Part shown: piece after piece, positions 26,254-35,353 of the stretch | Layout of the letters: every line of letters starts with the position of its first letter | How positions within the stretch are numbered: position 1 is the stretch's first letter | DNA from: Pasteurella sp030783905 | Lineage (GTDB): Bacteria; Pseudomonadota; Gammaproteobacteria; Enterobacterales; Pasteurellaceae | Direction of reading: 5' to 3' | DNA: 64,000 nucleotides | Assembly: GCA_051122655.1 (NCBI GenBank) | Contig: CP182107.1 | Coordinates: 930,001-994,000, forward strand | The notes under the pieces: generated by a model | What the model was told of the DNA's origin: nothing | Seen by the model: only the letters and a program-made list of their open reading frames with translations | Databases searched by the model: none | Program-made: the position numbers and the translations under genes

Positions 26254-27322
26254 CCAGTGCTAAGCGAATTTTCTTCTCAAAAAATGCATAATCGACTAAA
26301 AATGCGTCGTGGCCATAGTCAGAAGAAAATTGATAATACACTAAATCGACGCCACTTTCTTCAAGGAGTTTTTTACTTTTCTGTAGCTCAGTCAATTTAA
26401 ATAATTGATCATTTTCAACGGCCACTAACGTGTAACGAGCCTTGATTCTGGCTAATGCCACGGATAAGCTTTCATAGTGAAAGCCTGGATCATATAAATC
26501 TAACGCTCTGAGCAAATGAAGATAACTATTGGCATCAAAGCGAGCTAAAAATTTTTTACCTTGGTATGTTAAATAGGACTCTACCTGAAAATAATCCCCC
26601 CAAAACGCTGTTTCAGCCTTGGTGGCACGGCCAAATGCTTTGGTTAATTGCAAGTCAGTTCGATAAGTCAACATGCCCAACATGCGCGCAATCGCTAACC
26701 CTTTTTCGGGCGGTTTCCCCTCATAATAATCTCCACCATTAAAATTAGGATCATTGATCACCGCTTGTCGCATCACATGATTAAAGCCAATGGCTTCTGC
26801 ACCAAATAACAAAGAAGAACATAAATTAATGACATTACTGACATCATCAGGATAATCAATCGCCCATTGGGTAGCTTGCATCCCACCAAAAGAGCCACCA
26901 ATCACAGCATGTAAACGAGGAATATTGAGATGCGTCAATAGCGCCCTTTGTAGGGCAACGATGTCTTGCACAATAATATTCGGAAATTGACTGCCATAAG
27001 GTTTATTGGTTTTCGGGTTAATTGAAGAAGGGCCGGTAGTCCCTTTACATCCCCCCAACACATTAGAACAAATGAAAAAATATTGAGACGTATCTAAAGC
27101 CAGCCCTTCCCCCATGAAGGTCTGCCACCAACCTCGCTGTGAATGATCAGCAAAATAAGGCTCAGCATCACCTGTTAAAGCATGGCAAATGAGAATCGCA
27201 TTGCTTTTCTCTTCATTCAATTCACCGTAAGTTTGATATGCGACCTCAATATCTTGGAGAGCCCCGCCTAAACTTAAGGTAAAAGGGGTTTCCGTAAACA
27301 ATTTGACTTTCTGTACAGCCAT
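26243..27322 (-). CDS. metX: Homoserine O-acetyltransferase
   Basis: MetX acylates homoserine, the first committed step to methionine. The 359-residue alpha/beta hydrolase has the oxyanion region ICHALTGDAEP, the nucleophile elbow GGSFGGMQ (Ser about residue 146) and the catalytic His in DYGHDAFLVD. Length and motifs fit the MetX group. Whether acetyl- or succinyl-CoA is used cannot be settled by reading alone, though acetyl is usual for this group. A MetJ-like operator lies upstream at 27377-27400. The gene is alone and convergent with folK. Confidence 0.92.
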   Translation of the reverse strand: MAVQKVKLFTETPFTLSLGGALQDIEVAYQTYGELNEEKSNAILICHALTGDAEPYFADHSQRGWWQTFMGEGLALDTSQYFFICSNVLGGCKGTTGPSSINPKTNKPYGSQFPNIIVQDIVALQRALLTHLNIPRLHAVIGGSFGGMQATQWAIDYPDDVSNVINLCSSLLFGAEAIGFNHVMRQAVINDPNFNGGDYYEGKPPEKGLAIARMLGMLTYRTDLQLTKAFGRATKAETAFWGDYFQVESYLTYQGKKFLARFDANSYLHLLRALDLYDPGFHYESLSVALARIKARYTLVAVENDQLFKLTELQKSKKLLEESGVDLVYYQFSSDYGHDAFLVDYAFFEKKIRLALANQ

Positions 27323-27376
27323 GCTACCGCCTGCTTATTATTGTTGTTATGTTCACTTTACTTTTACTCTATTTAT

Positions 27377-27400
27377 GGACGTCTAAACATCTTTACGTAT
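27377..27400 (-). promoter_or_regulatory. MetJ-like operator upstream of metX
   Basis: Three tandem 8-mers match the Met box AGACGTCT: GGACGTCT (7/8), AAACATCT (6/8) and TTACGTAT (5/8). They lie 55-78 bases upstream of the metX start. Adjacent tandem boxes are what the MetJ-SAM repressor recognises. Confidence 0.6.
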
Positions 27401-27484
27401 AAATCTACTAAAATTCAGCTTGCACTTCAACCCTTTTTTCATTATGGTGAACATCAGTTTCCGAATAGAGATGATAGTTTGAAA

Positions 27485-28180
27485 ATGACATCTATGTTGA
27501 CTTCTTTAACTTCCCAATATTATAAACGCGCAATACGTTATATATTGGTGGCTTTGTCATCATTTATTGTGCTATCAATCCTCATTGATCAAGCTATTGC
27601 TTTTTATGTTCGGAAAAATATCTATACGGATATCAATAAGCTGCCTTACCGCCCTTATGGTGTTGTCTTAGGCACATCAAAATACTTTGAGGACAATACA
27701 CTCAATCTGTTTTATCACAATCGCCTTTTAGCCGCACATGAAGTCTTTTCTGCACGTAAGATTGATTATCTCTTACTCAGTGGTGATAACCGTACCAATC
27801 AATACAATGAACCGCGTAATATGTTCAAAGATTTACGCAAAATGGGGATCGCAGCTGAGTTTATGTATATGGATTTTGCAGGGTTTCGTACGTTAGATTC
27901 CGTTATCCGTGCCCAACAGGTTTTTAAAGCCCATTCATTCACCATTATTACGCAAAAATTTCATTGTGAACGGGCACTATTTATTGCTCAATATCACAAT
28001 ATTGATGCCATTTGTTTTGCAGCGGACTATCCGCAAGGACATTATTTCGTACGATTTAGAGAGTTCTTTGCGCGTCTTTTAGTTATCTTTGATATTTTAA
28101 TGGAAAAGGAACCTTACTTTTTAGGCGAGCCAGAACCGTTGCCACCACCGACAACAGTCCCGATCGTAGAACTCGAATGA
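27485..28180 (+). CDS. sanA: SanA-like inner-membrane protein (DUF218 family)
   Basis: The start chosen at 27485 gives 231 residues, close to the usual SanA length. The upstream frame to 27341 would run through the metX operator. An N-terminal membrane helix (YILVALSSFIVLSILI) is followed by a DUF218 domain with YRPYGVVLGTSKY, YLLLSGDNRTNQYNEP and ITQKFHCERALFIA. SanA in E. coli affects envelope permeability and vancomycin sensitivity; the molecular activity is not known. The C-terminal end is proline-rich (EPEPLPPPTTVP). It is divergent from metX and convergent with the Cra-like gene. Confidence 0.85.
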   Translation: MTSMLTSLTSQYYKRAIRYILVALSSFIVLSILIDQAIAFYVRKNIYTDINKLPYRPYGVVLGTSKYFEDNTLNLFYHNRLLAAHEVFSARKIDYLLLSGDNRTNQYNEPRNMFKDLRKMGIAAEFMYMDFAGFRTLDSVIRAQQVFKAHSFTIITQKFHCERALFIAQYHNIDAICFAADYPQGHYFVRFREFFARLLVIFDILMEKEPYFLGEPEPLPPPTTVPIVELE

Positions 28181-28188
28181 GTTTGAGA

Positions 28189-29178
28189 TTAAATCTGTGA
28201 TTCGATAATCTCTCGAATAATCACCTCATCAGATACTTTAATATGCTTTGATTTCATTCTACTTAATACAAGTTGTAGTAAGGTCTGGGCAATTCTTTGG
28301 TGATTCTGGACACAGCAAATCACTTTATTTTCCAACAGGTCTAACATATCGTGATGACCAAAGGTTGCAATGATAAGTGAGCGTGGGATACGATGATAAC
28401 GATTAATCAAAATCTGAAAAACACCGTGTAATAAGGTTAATGATGTGGCAAAAATAGCCTCTGGCATTTCATTTTTTTCTAACCAGTGACGAAATGCTTT
28501 TGCACTCGCTAATTTATGAAACTGTGAAGCATAAAGATAATCCACTTGCCCCGCCATATTAGGGAGAGCTTGACGAAAACCAAGCTCTCGTTTGCGACTG
28601 AGTACTAACTTAGGTAAGGCACCTAAAAAAAGAATTCGCTTTCCCTCGCAATGTCTCCCTAAACGTGTTGCTAATCGATATGAGTCACCTTCATCGTCTG
28701 TCAAGACACGTATTTTATTGAGGTCAAGATGGCGATCAAAACAAACAACGGGTACATTGGCGTAGCGTTGATAAAAATCCGTATCAACAGGTAATGTGCT
28801 GGAGACAATCAATGCATCAATTTGGCGTTGGATTAGGTGTTTAACGCATTGCATCTCGGTTTCTGGATTATCATTCGAGCAAGCAATGATTAATTGATAA
28901 CCTTTCTCACGAAATCCAGCTTCGAGATCTGTTGCGATTCTAGCAAAGCTTGCATTTTCAAAATCAGGGACAATTAAACCAATAGTACGGCTTTTGCCTG
29001 CTCGTAACCCCGCAGCCATGGCATTTGGCTTGAAGTCATATTGTTTGATCAGTTTTTCAACTTTTTCAATGGTTTTATCACTGACACGATACGCCTTCGC
29101 CTTTCCATTAACCACATAGCTAGCGGTTGTACGCGAAACTCCTGCAAGTTTTGCAAGCTCAACTAACTTTAATTTCAC
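28189..29178 (-). CDS. cra: LacI-family regulator, Cra/FruR-like catabolite repressor-activator
   Basis: This 329-residue repressor begins KLVELAKLAGVSRTTASYVV, a LacI-type helix-turn-helix, followed by the hinge AMAAGLRAGKSRTIGLIVPD. Resemblance to E. coli Cra (FruR) runs along the whole protein, including the ASYVVNGKAK-YRVSDKT stretch that is specific to Cra. Cra responds to fructose phosphates and controls sugar metabolism genes. No fru operon is in the window. A possible self-operator (AATCGTTT on the minus strand, 29200-29210) lies just upstream. Confidence 0.9.
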   Translation of the reverse strand: MKLKLVELAKLAGVSRTTASYVVNGKAKAYRVSDKTIEKVEKLIKQYDFKPNAMAAGLRAGKSRTIGLIVPDFENASFARIATDLEAGFREKGYQLIIACSNDNPETEMQCVKHLIQRQIDALIVSSTLPVDTDFYQRYANVPVVCFDRHLDLNKIRVLTDDEGDSYRLATRLGRHCEGKRILFLGALPKLVLSRKRELGFRQALPNMAGQVDYLYASQFHKLASAKAFRHWLEKNEMPEAIFATSLTLLHGVFQILINRYHRIPRSLIIATFGHHDMLDLLENKVICCVQNHQRIAQTLLQLVLSRMKSKHIKVSDEVIIREIIESQI

Positions 29179-29350
29179 ATTTCCTCCTTAAAATGTATAA
29201 AACGATTGAGGTGGTGACGAGGATGATTAATTATGTAAACAATTATTAAATACAAATAAATATACGTAAATAAATGTAAAGATTATTTTAACATCTCATA
29301 TTTATAATATCAAAAAATACTAATGCGTTAATTAAGACTAATTCCTAATA

Positions 29351-29393
29351 AAAAAGTGCGGTTAAATTTTAAAAAAATCTAACCGCACTTTTT
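29351..29393. terminator. Bidirectional terminator made of inverted uptake sequences (after ilvH)
   Basis: A 14-bp perfect stem (29351-29364 with 29380-29393) contains AAGTGCGGT and its complement and is bordered by A and T tracts. It lies 26 bases beyond the ilvH stop. Confidence 0.85.
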
Positions 29394-29419
29394 GTGTCTT
29401 CATTCAATGAGTTAAGGTG

Positions 29420-29911
29420 CTATAAGCAATTTTTTTCTCCACGCGATAAACTGATAAGACCAGAACGCACAATCTCAATGATCGCGGTTTCGTCCTTCAC
29501 CGCTGAAATAAAGGCATCTAATTTATCTTTGGTTCCCGTTAACTGAATCGTGTATGACTTGGTTGTGACATCCACAATCTGACCACGGTAAATATCAGTT
29601 AAGCGTTTTAACTCATCACGTGATGCACCTTGTGCTCTGACTTTAATCAGTAACACTTCACGTTCAACATGCTCACAGTCACTTAAACTGATCACTTTAA
29701 AAATATCAACTAATTTATGTAACTGTTTCTCGATCTGTTCGAGTACCTGCTCATCCCCATGGGCCTCGATGGTCATACGAGATAATGTAGGATCATCCGT
29801 CGGGGCAACAGTGAGGCTCTCTATATTAAAGGCACGCTGTGAAAATAATCCAACCACACGAGATAAAGCACCCGATTCGTTTTCTAATAATACAGATAAA
29901 ATTCTACGCAT
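29420..29911 (-). CDS. ilvH: Acetolactate synthase III, small regulatory subunit
   Basis: IlvH is the valine-sensitive regulatory subunit of acetolactate synthase. Its 163 residues equal the E. coli length. The N-terminal ACT domain is clear (RRILSVLLENESGALSRVVGLFSQR), including the glycine/asparagine region that binds valine. The gene overlaps ilvI by eight bases, ensuring coupled translation of the two subunits. Confidence 0.97.
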   Translation of the reverse strand: MRRILSVLLENESGALSRVVGLFSQRAFNIESLTVAPTDDPTLSRMTIEAHGDEQVLEQIEKQLHKLVDIFKVISLSDCEHVEREVLLIKVRAQGASRDELKRLTDIYRGQIVDVTTKSYTIQLTGTKDKLDAFISAVKDETAIIEIVRSGLISLSRGEKNCL

Positions 29912-31628
29912 GAGTATTCTCCGGTTTTGTTAAAATCATTTCATTCATTGCCCCACCACGAATTTGCATTGGATAAACATGTTCAGTCGCATCTACATTG
30001 ATATCAACAAAAACAAGCCGGTCTTTCATCGAAAAAGCTTGTGTCAGTTTCTCTTCTAATTCATCTGGTGTGTTAATTTGGATACCAACATGTCCATAAG
30101 CTTCCGCTAACTTGACAAAATCAGGTAAAGAATTCATATAAGACTGTGAATGTCGGCCAGAATAAATGAGGTCTTGCCATTGTTTCACCATGCCTAAGAA
30201 ACGATTATTCAAGCTAATCACCACGATGGGGATCTCATATTGCTGTGCGGTAGATAACTCTTGAATATTCATTTGAATACTTCCATCTCCAGTCACACAT
30301 ACTACGGTAGAATCAGGATAAGCCAGTTTTACCCCAAGTGCTGCAGGTAAGCCAAATCCCATCGTACCGAGTCCCCCCGAATTGATCCAACGGCGCGGTT
30401 GATTGAATGGATAATGTAAAGCGGCAAACATTTGATGTTGTCCTACATCTGACGCCACATAAGCCTCACCTTGTGTTAAACGGTAAACCACTTCCATCAC
30501 TTGCTGTGGCTTAATGACCGAATCATCTCGGTTAAAAGAGAGGCATTTTACCGCTTTCCATTCATCAATTTGGTTCCACCATTCATCCAATGGGGTTTGT
30601 GATTTTAATAAACTGTCGTCCACTAATAAGGCTAAAAACTCATTAAGCACTTTTTCCGCGCTCCCCACGATAGGAATAGATGCCACGACATTTTTAGAAA
30701 TGGAGGTAGGATCAATATCAATGTGAATGACTTTGGCATGAGGACAGTATTTAGCCAAATTATTTGTTGTTCGGTCATCAAAACGCACGCCAATAGCTAA
30801 AATAAGGTCACTATGATGCATCGCATTATTCGCTTCATAAGTCCCATGCATTCCTAACATACCGAGGAATTGTTTGTCCGAGCTTGGATAAGCCCCCAAT
30901 CCCATTAAAGAAGAGGTCACTGGTAAATTCAACGCTTGTGCAAATTGCGTTAATTTGTCACTGCAATTTGCTGTAATCACACCGCCTCCCACAAATAACA
31001 CCGGTTTTTTCGCGACTAATAAAGCCTTTAATGCCTTTTTAATCTGCCCTTTATGTCCTTGTGTCGTTGGATTATAAGAGCGTAGATCCACTTTATCGGG
31101 ATACTGATATGTAAACTTATTCGCAGGATTAACCACATCTTTTGGTAAATCAATGACAACAGGTCCAGGGCGGCCTGTTGACGCAATATAAAAGGCTTTT
31201 TTAATCGTTTCAGGAATCTCCTCAGCCGATTTGACTAAAAAACTATGCTTAACCACAGGACGAGAAATGCCCACCATATCGCATTCCTGAAACGCATCAC
31301 TGCCGATCAATCCCGACATCACTTGTCCAGACAACACGATTAAAGGCACGGAATCCATATAGGCGGTTGCAATACCAGTAATGGTATTGGTTGCACCGGG
31401 TCCAGATGTCACAAGCACACAGCCTACTTTACCCGTAGCCCTGGCATAACCATCCGCCATATGTACCGCGGCTTGCTCATGCCGAACAAGAATATGTTCA
31501 ATCCCACCTAATGTATGAATCGCATCGTAAATATCTAAAACCGATCCGCCTGGATAGCCAAATAAAAACTCAACGCCTTCATCTCGCAAAGACTGCACAA
31601 CCATTTCTGCGCCAGATAACTTTTTCAT
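29904..31628 (-). CDS. ilvI: Acetolactate synthase III, large catalytic subunit
   Basis: IlvI condenses two pyruvates (or pyruvate and 2-oxobutyrate) in branched-chain amino acid synthesis, using thiamine diphosphate and FAD. The ATG at 31628 gives 574 residues, the E. coli length. A GTG two codons upstream also opens the frame but leaves less room for the AGAGG site. Visible features are the catalytic Glu region (ILVRHEQAAVHMADGYARAT) and the ThDP/Mg site (GDGSIQMNIQEL...NNRFLGMV). The 300-base upstream region shows no leader peptide rich in branched-chain codons. Confidence 0.97.
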   Translation of the reverse strand: MKKLSGAEMVVQSLRDEGVEFLFGYPGGSVLDIYDAIHTLGGIEHILVRHEQAAVHMADGYARATGKVGCVLVTSGPGATNTITGIATAYMDSVPLIVLSGQVMSGLIGSDAFQECDMVGISRPVVKHSFLVKSAEEIPETIKKAFYIASTGRPGPVVIDLPKDVVNPANKFTYQYPDKVDLRSYNPTTQGHKGQIKKALKALLVAKKPVLFVGGGVITANCSDKLTQFAQALNLPVTSSLMGLGAYPSSDKQFLGMLGMHGTYEANNAMHHSDLILAIGVRFDDRTTNNLAKYCPHAKVIHIDIDPTSISKNVVASIPIVGSAEKVLNEFLALLVDDSLLKSQTPLDEWWNQIDEWKAVKCLSFNRDDSVIKPQQVMEVVYRLTQGEAYVASDVGQHQMFAALHYPFNQPRRWINSGGLGTMGFGLPAALGVKLAYPDSTVVCVTGDGSIQMNIQELSTAQQYEIPIVVISLNNRFLGMVKQWQDLIYSGRHSQSYMNSLPDFVKLAEAYGHVGIQINTPDELEEKLTQAFSMKDRLVFVDINVDATEHVYPMQIRGGAMNEMILTKPENTHA

Positions 31629-31926
31629 TTTCACCTCTGAATGTCTCGCACGTTATGTGCTTATTGCTCTAATTGATGTTGTTTTTATGTTATGCATTAA
31701 CACGTTTTCATTTTTACTGGAAATCATCTTTATTGTCCATCTATTTTTGCCGAAAAAACACACAACACAAGCAAACAAACCAATACACAAATCTAGAAAC
31801 ACTCAAAATAACAGGATAAAATAAAAGATTCATGCTTAAAAAAATAAAAAAAGCGGCATTAAGCCGCATTTTATAAATTAACCCAAAATAAAATTCTTTT
31901 ATTTTATTTGTGAACTATCTCACAAT
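31629..31926. other. ilvI upstream region
   Basis: This AT-rich spacer holds the ilvI promoter, which I cannot place precisely, and the carrier-gene terminator at 31840-31867. I see no attenuator and no additional gene. Confidence 0.45.
31840..31867 (-). terminator. Terminator after the NhaC-family gene
   Basis: On the minus strand a GCGGC/GCCGC stem (31853-31857 with 31863-31867) with a 5-nt loop is followed by a T7 run and further T residues. It lies about 60 bases past the stop codon. Confidence 0.65.
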
Positions 31927-33450
31927 TTATTTTTTTCTAAATAGCAAGACAAGGACAGATAAAACGGCACCAGTGGTCACAAAGCCCAATATGCCAGACT
32001 GACTGAAACCCAATACTAAATAGCCAGCAATGGAGGCTGTCGCAATTAACATGGCATAAGGTAGCTGTGTTGTCACATGGTCAATATGATTACATTTTGC
32101 CCCGGTAGAAGATAAAATGGTCGTATCTGAAATCGGTGAACAATGGTCACCACACACCGCTCCCGCCATAACTGCGGATAAACAAGGTAACATCAATTCT
32201 GGAGCGGTATTTGCGGCAATTGCAGCTGCAATCGGCAACATAATCCCAAATGTACCCCAACTGGTCCCAGTTGAGAATGCCATGATCCCGGTTAAAATAA
32301 ATAATAAAGCAGGTAACAAAGCAATTGGTAAACTTTCTGAGACTAATGAAGATAAATAAATCCCCGTCTTAACATCACCCACGATAGTATTAATGGTCCA
32401 AGCAAACAATAAAATCAATACTGCACCGAGCATGGACTTCACACCTAAAATCCAAGATTTACCGTATTCAGCGAAACTCACTTGACGATCGATAATAATG
32501 CATAAGGTCGAAGTCAATACCGCACTTAATCCCCCCACAACCAAGGAAATGCCAACGGTTGTATTTTCAAACGCACCTAACACATCAAAAGGTTTGCCCT
32601 CTGCGGCTAATGCCTCATAACCAGTATACATCATCATACCTACTGTCGCTAAAATCAGCACTGCAATAGGAAGAATTAAATAGAGAACATGCCCTTTATT
32701 ACTGCTTTCCAGTTTTTCTTCTTCTGTTACACGCGCTAAGGCCATTCTTTCGTGACGCGCCATTGAACCAATATCAAAAGAATAATAAGACACAAAAAAC
32801 ACCATTAAAATAGAAAAAATGGCATAAAAGTTCATTGCGCTCATTGTCATAAATGCCCCGATAGGCGAATAGTCTGTGATCGAATACGTTGCGAGAAGAC
32901 CGGCAATCAGTGTAATAATATAGGCACCCCAACTTGATACCGGCATTAATACACACATTGGTGCAGCAGTAGAATCAAGAATATAGGCAAGTTTTGGGCG
33001 TGACACTTTAAATTTATCGGTGACAGGACTGGCAATCGCCCCAACAGCCAAACTATGAAAATAGTCGTCAATGAAGGTAACGAAGACAAGAGAAGCCGCT
33101 AATAATTTCGCGCCTTTTCTGTCTTTAATGCGTTTTTGAGCCCATTCAGCAAAAGCACGATTGCTACCAGAAACAGTAAGCAATGCCGTTAAAATCCCTA
33201 ACAAAAAGAGAAATAAGACAATATTAATATTATTGGAATTAAGTGCACCATCACTGTATGCCAATGAAACAATATTGTTTTTGAGATAAACTAAAGTAGC
33301 TGAAATATTAAAACCAGCAAGCATTAATGCGCCGACAATAATACCAACGCTCAATGATAAAATAACACGGCGTGTCCCAATGGCTAATAATAATGCTAAA
33401 ATAGGGGGGACGACAGACCAAATAGATGTCGAATAATCAATAAGTTCCAT
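31927..33450 (-). CDS. nhaC: NhaC-family antiporter; candidate lysine transporter (LysW-like)
   Basis: This 507-residue protein has about 11-13 hydrophobic segments and belongs to the NhaC antiporter superfamily: note TFIDDYFHSLAVGA and GDHCSPISDTTILSSTGA, the two signature loops. Databases often name such proteins Na+/H+ antiporters. The 5' leader, however, has the conserved elements of a lysine riboswitch. From memory, comparative work has linked this subgroup (LysW) in Pasteurellaceae and other gamma-proteobacteria to lysine uptake. I infer that the likely cargo is lysine, in exchange or symport with Na+ or H+. The start at 33450 follows an AAGG site. Transport has not been tested here, so the specificity is inference from the leader. 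Confidence 0.85.
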   Translation of the reverse strand: MELIDYSTSIWSVVPPILALLLAIGTRRVILSLSVGIIVGALMLAGFNISATLVYLKNNIVSLAYSDGALNSNNINIVLFLFLLGILTALLTVSGSNRAFAEWAQKRIKDRKGAKLLAASLVFVTFIDDYFHSLAVGAIASPVTDKFKVSRPKLAYILDSTAAPMCVLMPVSSWGAYIITLIAGLLATYSITDYSPIGAFMTMSAMNFYAIFSILMVFFVSYYSFDIGSMARHERMALARVTEEEKLESSNKGHVLYLILPIAVLILATVGMMMYTGYEALAAEGKPFDVLGAFENTTVGISLVVGGLSAVLTSTLCIIIDRQVSFAEYGKSWILGVKSMLGAVLILLFAWTINTIVGDVKTGIYLSSLVSESLPIALLPALLFILTGIMAFSTGTSWGTFGIMLPIAAAIAANTAPELMLPCLSAVMAGAVCGDHCSPISDTTILSSTGAKCNHIDHVTTQLPYAMLIATASIAGYLVLGFSQSGILGFVTTGAVLSVLVLLFRKK

Positions 33451-33539
33451 AAGTTTTTTACCTTATAATGAAGGAATAACCACTGAGTAAGAATATAGAA
33501 ATGATCTAAAAAGGTAGGCAAAAATTAATTAAGACCTGA

Positions 33540-33715
33540 CCCAACCAGTAGCGCTCCATAGTTTAAAAAAAGACTATGACAATGACGTTCCTTTCGAATA
33601 CGCCACCAACCAATCAAAATGACTTTCAATTGATTTCGGCGGTCACTCCTTTCTTTTTTCCTCTTCGTTATCCACTCAGAAAAAATACTTATAGTGATCG
33701 CTCCTCTACATAAGT
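33540..33715 (-). ncRNA. Lysine riboswitch (L-box) in the leader of the NhaC-family gene
   Basis: Read on the minus strand, the leader holds the conserved L-box blocks in order: GTAGAGGAGCG (33709-33699), an AAGTA element, GGATAACGAAGAG, GGAGTGACCGCCGAAA introducing an arm that closes with GATTGGTTGGTGGCG, an arm with paired CATAGTC/GACTATG, and finally GGAGCGCTAC. The last CTAC pairs with the opening GTAG to make P1. Bounds are approximate. The expression platform is unclear: only a weak GC-poor hairpin lies between the aptamer and the start codon. Order and spacing agree with lysC leaders of E. coli and Bacillus. Confidence 0.8.
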
Positions 33716-33937
33716 AGGATGGCAACAAGACTACAATAAAAAGTGATCCTTGCCAATAGTGGTAAAGGAATATTTTTAACTTAATTTACAATTTCATAAC
33801 TTAAAAATATAAACTTTAAAGTATTCTACAAAAATGGCATTTACCAATAATAATATTTACTATATCATTACTTATGTTTGATTATGTTTAATTATATTTT
33901 ATGTAATCCCTGTGTGACATTATATAGAGGAACAATT
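33716..33937. other. Divergent promoter region between the lysine-riboswitch gene and hns
   Basis: This very AT-rich spacer contains the promoters for the minus-strand riboswitch transcript and plus-strand hns. The hns ribosome-binding site AGAGGA is at 33926-33931. No further gene is seen. Confidence 0.5.
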
Positions 33938-34342
33938 ATGAGTGATTTATTAAAGATGTTAACCAATGTTCGAAGTTTGCGCGTGTTAGCTCGTGAAACT
34001 CCATTAGAACAACTTGAAATTGCTTTAGAAAAGTTTTCTCTTGTCGTTGAAGAAAAACGTGAAGCAGAAGCCAAAGCAGAACGTGAAATTGCAGAACGTC
34101 AAGCAAGAATTGAGAAATTAAAAGAATCATTAATCCAAGAAGGCATTACTGCTCAGGAATTAGCAATATTGTTAGGTCAAGAAGCTCAATCTCAACGTAA
34201 AAAGAGAGAACCTCGCCCAGCAAAATACAAATATATCGATGAAAATGGTGAAGAACGAACCTGGACCGGTCAAGGTAGAACACCTAAAGTTATTCAACAA
34301 GCATTAGATGCGGGTAAATCCCTCAGTTCATTCGAAATTTAA
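33938..34342 (+). CDS. hns: Nucleoid-associated DNA-binding protein H-NS
   Basis: H-NS binds AT-rich DNA and silences horizontally acquired genes. The start at 33938 (MSDLLKMLTNV) follows AGAGGA and gives 134 residues; the frame upstream to 33878 is not expected to be translated. The N-terminal oligomerisation coiled coil runs to about residue 80. The C-terminal DNA-binding domain contains TWTGQGRTP, the AT-hook-like QGR loop. In P. multocida H-NS is known to affect capsule expression. The AT-rich tad locus in this window is a plausible target. Confidence 0.95.
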   Translation: MSDLLKMLTNVRSLRVLARETPLEQLEIALEKFSLVVEEKREAEAKAEREIAERQARIEKLKESLIQEGITAQELAILLGQEAQSQRKKREPRPAKYKYIDENGEERTWTGQGRTPKVIQQALDAGKSLSSFEI

Positions 34343-34360
34343 TCTAATTTACTTTGTCGT

Positions 34361-34394
34361 AAAACCCATTTCTTGATGGGTTTTCTTTTTTATT
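34361..34394 (+). terminator. Terminator after hns
   Basis: A 9-bp stem AAAACCCAT/ATGGGTTTT (34361-34369 with 34376-34384) is followed by CTTTTTTATTTT. Confidence 0.88.
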
Positions 34395-34417
34395 TTTTCA
34401 ACTAAAACAACAGGCTT

Positions 34418-35254
34418 ATGATTGAAAATAAAATATTATTAACCGATTGCCCAGATGATAAAGGCCTTATCGCTAAAATTACCAACATTTGTTACAAACA
34501 CCAGCTCAATATCATTCATAACAATGAATTTGTAGATTTTGAGACAAAGCATTTCTTTATGCGTACAGAACTACAGGGCATTTTTAATGAAGATACTTTA
34601 TTAGCTGACTTAAAATTCAGTTTGCCGGAAAAAACAAACTGTCGCTTAATTAGTGCAAAAAGAAAACGTATTGTCATTTTAGTCACCAAAGAAGCGCATT
34701 GTCTTGGCGATATTTTGATGAAAAACTACTATGGTGGGTTAGATGTCGACATTGCGGCCGTAATTGGTAATCATGATACCTTAAGAACATTAGTAGAACG
34801 TTTTGATATTCCATTCCACTATATTAGTCATCAGCATCTGACTCGCGTAGAACATGATAAGTTACTTGCGGATAAAATCGATGAATATACACCGGATTAT
34901 ATTGTGCTAGCAAAATATATGCGGGTACTTAATCCTCAGTTTGTTGAAAAATATCCAAATCGGGTGATCAATATACATCACTCCTTTTTACCAGCGTTTA
35001 TTGGCGCAAAACCTTATCACCAAGCTTATGAACGTGGCGTAAAAATTATTGGTGCAACGGCACATTTTATTAATAACGAATTAGATCAAGGTCCGATTAT
35101 TATGCAAAACGTAATCAATGTTGATCACACCTACAATGCGGAAGCCATGATGCGTGCGGGACGAGATGTGGAAAAAACCGTACTCAGTCGTGCGTTAGAT
35201 TTGGCTTTACATGATCGGATTTTCGTTTATAAAAATAAAACAATTGTCCTCTAA
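34418..35254 (+). CDS. purU: Formyltetrahydrofolate deformylase
   Basis: PurU hydrolyses 10-formyl-THF to formate and THF, balancing one-carbon pools and supplying formate to PurT. The 278-residue protein has an N-terminal ACT-type domain (LLTDCPDDKGLIAKITNICY) and a C-terminal formyltransferase fold. The catalytic region is NIHHSFLPAFIGAKPYHQA, with an Asp in ELDQGPII. Length equals that of E. coli PurU. It lies between two terminators and is monocistronic. Confidence 0.95.
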   Translation: MIENKILLTDCPDDKGLIAKITNICYKHQLNIIHNNEFVDFETKHFFMRTELQGIFNEDTLLADLKFSLPEKTNCRLISAKRKRIVILVTKEAHCLGDILMKNYYGGLDVDIAAVIGNHDTLRTLVERFDIPFHYISHQHLTRVEHDKLLADKIDEYTPDYIVLAKYMRVLNPQFVEKYPNRVINIHHSFLPAFIGAKPYHQAYERGVKIIGATAHFINNELDQGPIIMQNVINVDHTYNAEAMMRAGRDVEKTVLSRALDLALHDRIFVYKNKTIVL

Positions 35255-35265
35255 ACAGCATACAA

Positions 35266-35294
35266 AAAGCCACCCCTAAAAGGTGGCTTTCGTT
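35266..35294 (+). terminator. Terminator after purU
   Basis: A 9-bp stem AAAGCCACC/GGTGGCTTT (35266-35274 with 35282-35290) lies 11 bases past the purU stop. Confidence 0.75.
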
Positions 35295-35302
35295 AGCGAT
35301 AA

Positions 35303-35335
35303 AAAAATAGCATGTTAATTTGACATGCTATTTTT
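35303..35335. terminator. Bidirectional terminator between purU and nagA
   Basis: A 13-bp perfect stem (35303-35315 with 35323-35335) has five A on one arm and five T on the other. It serves the convergent nagA transcript and can back up purU. Confidence 0.82.
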
Positions 35336-35353
35336 GAATAAGATAAGAAAACG

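Noticed and set aside
27341..27484. 48-residue N-terminal extension of the SanA-like protein
   Set aside because: It would translate through the metX operator region and lacks family support.
33525..33728. 67-residue minus-strand frame before the NhaC-family gene
   Set aside because: It coincides with the lysine-riboswitch structure, which explains the sequence better.
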